A stretch of DNA of 43,524 nt, from positions 1-43,524 of the forward strand of contig JAFUEV010000024.1 of assembly GCA_017470245.1 (NCBI GenBank). Direction: 5' to 3'. Each line of letters starts with the position of its first letter. The first letter of the stretch is position 1. Below are positions 42,253 through 43,524 of this stretch, in pieces. The translations under genes and the position numbers were made by a program. The notes under the pieces are model-generated. The model was not told where the DNA came from. It made no database searches and worked only from the letters and a program-made list of their open reading frames with translations. Source of the stretch: a bacterium (GTDB lineage: Bacteria > Cyanobacteriota > Vampirovibrionia > Gastranaerophilales > Gastranaerophilaceae).

Positions 42253-43059
42253 TTACAAATAGCGTTTTCTTTCTTGACCTGTAACACCGGCGTAAAGTTC
42301 AACATATTGTTTTGCAGGGCTGGCATTAATTTTAGAAAATAAAACTTCTTCAATTTGGAAAAATCCGACTTCTGCAGACATTTCAACATCTATTTTTATC
42401 GGTTTGTTTTCACCGTGGTGAATACCTACATGTGTAATTGCATTTGCAGAATATTTATGTATGTCACCTACTTGAGGTGTATGATTAAGTGCTAAAGGTA
42501 TTCTTGCCCTTCCTTTTGTCATATCACAACCGTCAGCAATTAGCATAACACCGGCTTCAAGAGAGTGGATTTTCTTTGATGACATGTGTCCGACTATTGA
42601 TTCTATTGCAATAGATTTAATAACGACTCTTCTGTGCATATCATCGGGGAAAATTGCTTTCATTGTTTTATCTATAAGTGGCAGTGCCAAAATAACAGAC
42701 ATATCTTCGTGACCTTGCCTGCCTATCATCATTCCTAAATCGTGCATTAATCCTGCCAAAACAACACCGCACAAACTGTCTTCAAAAGTTCCTATTTCTT
42801 CAGTTTCAAGAGATGTTTTTATACCGCCGTCATGTAATATTTTAAGTAATTTTATTGCATTTGATGTTACCTGACGCATGTGAACAGGTCCGTGGTCATT
42901 GTAACCTAATCTTTTTATTGATACCGTGTTTGCATAATCTTGCATTTCTTTTAACTCAGCATCTGCAAGAAGAAACTCAACCAACTTGCTGCAAACAGGG
43001 TATGGCTTTAGTCTTTCTATTATTTTGGATTCTATTGCTACTTCTTTTACTGATTTCAT
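42253..43059 (-). CDS. HD-domain phosphohydrolase
   Basis: A 268-residue HD-superfamily protein. Metal ligands are H60 (DHGPVH), H106 and D107 (LAGLMHDLG) and H117 (RQGHED), followed by a later Asp in LIADGCDMTKGR. Such enzymes hydrolyse phosphate bonds in nucleotides or cyclic dinucleotides; the substrate is unknown. Its stop lies one base from that of the sigma factor on the other strand. I chose the ATG at 43059, 6 bases after AGGTG, in place of the GTG at 43068 that forms part of that site. The same arrangement is seen at aroH. Confidence 0.8.
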   Translation of the reverse strand: MKSVKEVAIESKIIERLKPYPVCSKLVEFLLADAELKEMQDYANTVSIKRLGYNDHGPVHMRQVTSNAIKLLKILHDGGIKTSLETEEIGTFEDSLCGVVLAGLMHDLGMMIGRQGHEDMSVILALPLIDKTMKAIFPDDMHRRVVIKSIAIESIVGHMSSKKIHSLEAGVMLIADGCDMTKGRARIPLALNHTPQVGDIHKYSANAITHVGIHHGENKPIKIDVEMSAEVGFFQIEEVLFSKINASPAKQYVELYAGVTGQERKRYL

Positions 43060-43213
43060 TATATTCACCTTTTATAAGAATATTATTATATATTACAAAA
43101 CCAATAAAATAAAGAGGTATATTATTAACATTATTGTTTTACCAAAATGGTTTCACCTGTTGTTTTAAAACTTAATCTTAAAAAAATTACTTTTTTTTTT
43201 ATTTTTATATTAG
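43060..43213. other. AT-rich gap before the HD-domain gene
   Basis: No gene seen. A minus-strand TATAAT about 25 bases before the HD-domain start, and a run of ten or more T near 43190, are the only notable features. Confidence 0.4.
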
Positions 43214-43430
43214 TTATTCTATTTCTTTGCAAATTTCCAGTTCTGTTTTATCTTTCCATAGATAAAATTCTTCATCTTTATCATTAAATTCTATAGCTTT
43301 ATTAAAATCATCTAGGGCATCTTTATATTGTTTAAATTGTATTTTATAAAACCTCGCAAATAATAGAAACGTGCATATTTGTCATTAAATTTAATTCCTA
43401 TATTTAAGATAAATAAAGTTACGGGTGAAA
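43214..43430 (-). pseudogene. Remnant of a TPR protein with a one-base deletion
   Basis: The minus strand encodes tetratricopeptide (TPR) sequence in two frames. The upstream frame reads NIGIKFNDKYARFYYLRGF followed by IKYN. The downstream frame reads FKQYKDALDDFNKAIEFN and continues to a TAA at 43214-43216. Standard TPR spacing (Gly 8 to Ala 20) is restored by adding one base near 43333-43337, so a single-base deletion in a TTTAAA stretch has split the gene. No start codon or ribosome-binding site is seen towards the right edge, where the sequence becomes low-complexity AT. It is probably a degraded fragment; a sequencing error is possible. Confidence 0.65.
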
Positions 43431-43524
43431 ACAATTTTAAAATTTTATTTTTTTAATTTTTAATTTTTTCTTTATTATTCTCTTTTTTATAAATTATTCT
43501 AAATCATCATATATCACTTTACAA
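43431..43524. other. Low-complexity AT-rich right edge
   Basis: Almost only A and T; no coding or structural feature can be supported. Confidence 0.4.

Noticed and set aside
1..43524. CRISPR arrays, tRNA or rRNA genes, insertion sequences, prophage genes
   Set aside because: No regularly spaced repeats, cloverleaf or rRNA sequence, transposase or phage structural motifs were seen by reading; a dedicated scan could still find a weak candidate.

Overview
The window is AT-rich DNA from a bacterium with compact operons and clear Shine-Dalgarno sites. A predicted outer-membrane beta-barrel protein (35082-36161), an isolated flhB next to a sigma-28-like gene, a DUF2993/LmeA-like and a GerMN-domain lipid or envelope protein, and anaerobe-type oxygen defence (PerR, rubredoxin, flavodiiron protein) together suggest an anaerobic, host-associated non-photosynthetic cyanobacterial relative (Vampirovibrionia/Melainabacteria, Gastranaerophilales type). 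This placement is inference; no 16S or other phylogenetic marker was tested.

Layout. 1-825 (-): partial EF-hand protein running off the left edge. 974-2787 (+): perR, rubredoxin, flavodiiron protein, closed by a bidirectional terminator. 2815-6430 (-): small membrane protein, thioredoxin, SGNH-type hydrolase, YqeG phosphatase and a U32 (TrhP-type) protein, the last three overlapping. 6543-15628 (+): the most unusual part, four consecutive calpain-like (family C2) cysteine protease genes. Three have long N-terminal arrays of tyrosine/aspartate-rich repeats, and two of these also carry an Ala/Glu/Gln coiled coil. One copy has an in-frame stop in its N-terminal segment. 15773-18947 (+): a Clp-N-repeat protein with no ATPase and a second U32 (RlhA-type) protein. 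18944-20667 (-): a secreted HExxH protein and a fifth, divergent calpain-like gene. 20775-22130 (+): dihydrolipoyl dehydrogenase.

22127-33244 (-) is one tightly packed twelve-gene run: glyA, a WecA/TagO-type transferase, def, fmt, aroH, a PurD-like ATP-grasp protein, ylxR, infB, rbfA, truB, a DUF2993-like protein and a GerMN protein. Most junctions overlap by 4 bp or are separated by only a few bases. It links one-carbon supply (GlyA), formylation and deformylation (Fmt, Def), translation initiation (IF-2), 30S maturation (RbfA) and tRNA modification (TruB). 33373-35080 (+): a DnaJ relative with half of the usual zinc finger, overlapping queE. 36470-43059: small unknown proteins, pyrF-ald, maf, apt, flhB, a sigma factor and, on the minus strand, an HD-domain phosphohydrolase. 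The right edge holds a frameshifted TPR remnant.

Main points of interest: the family of five calpain-like proteases, all with intact Cys-His-Asn triads, three of them behind repeat arrays; the premature stop in one copy together with a palindrome directly before its ribosome-binding site; the ATPase-less Clp-N protein next to the array; the lone flhB/sigma pair; and several long inverted repeats in leaders. No tRNA, rRNA, CRISPR array, insertion sequence or prophage module was seen.
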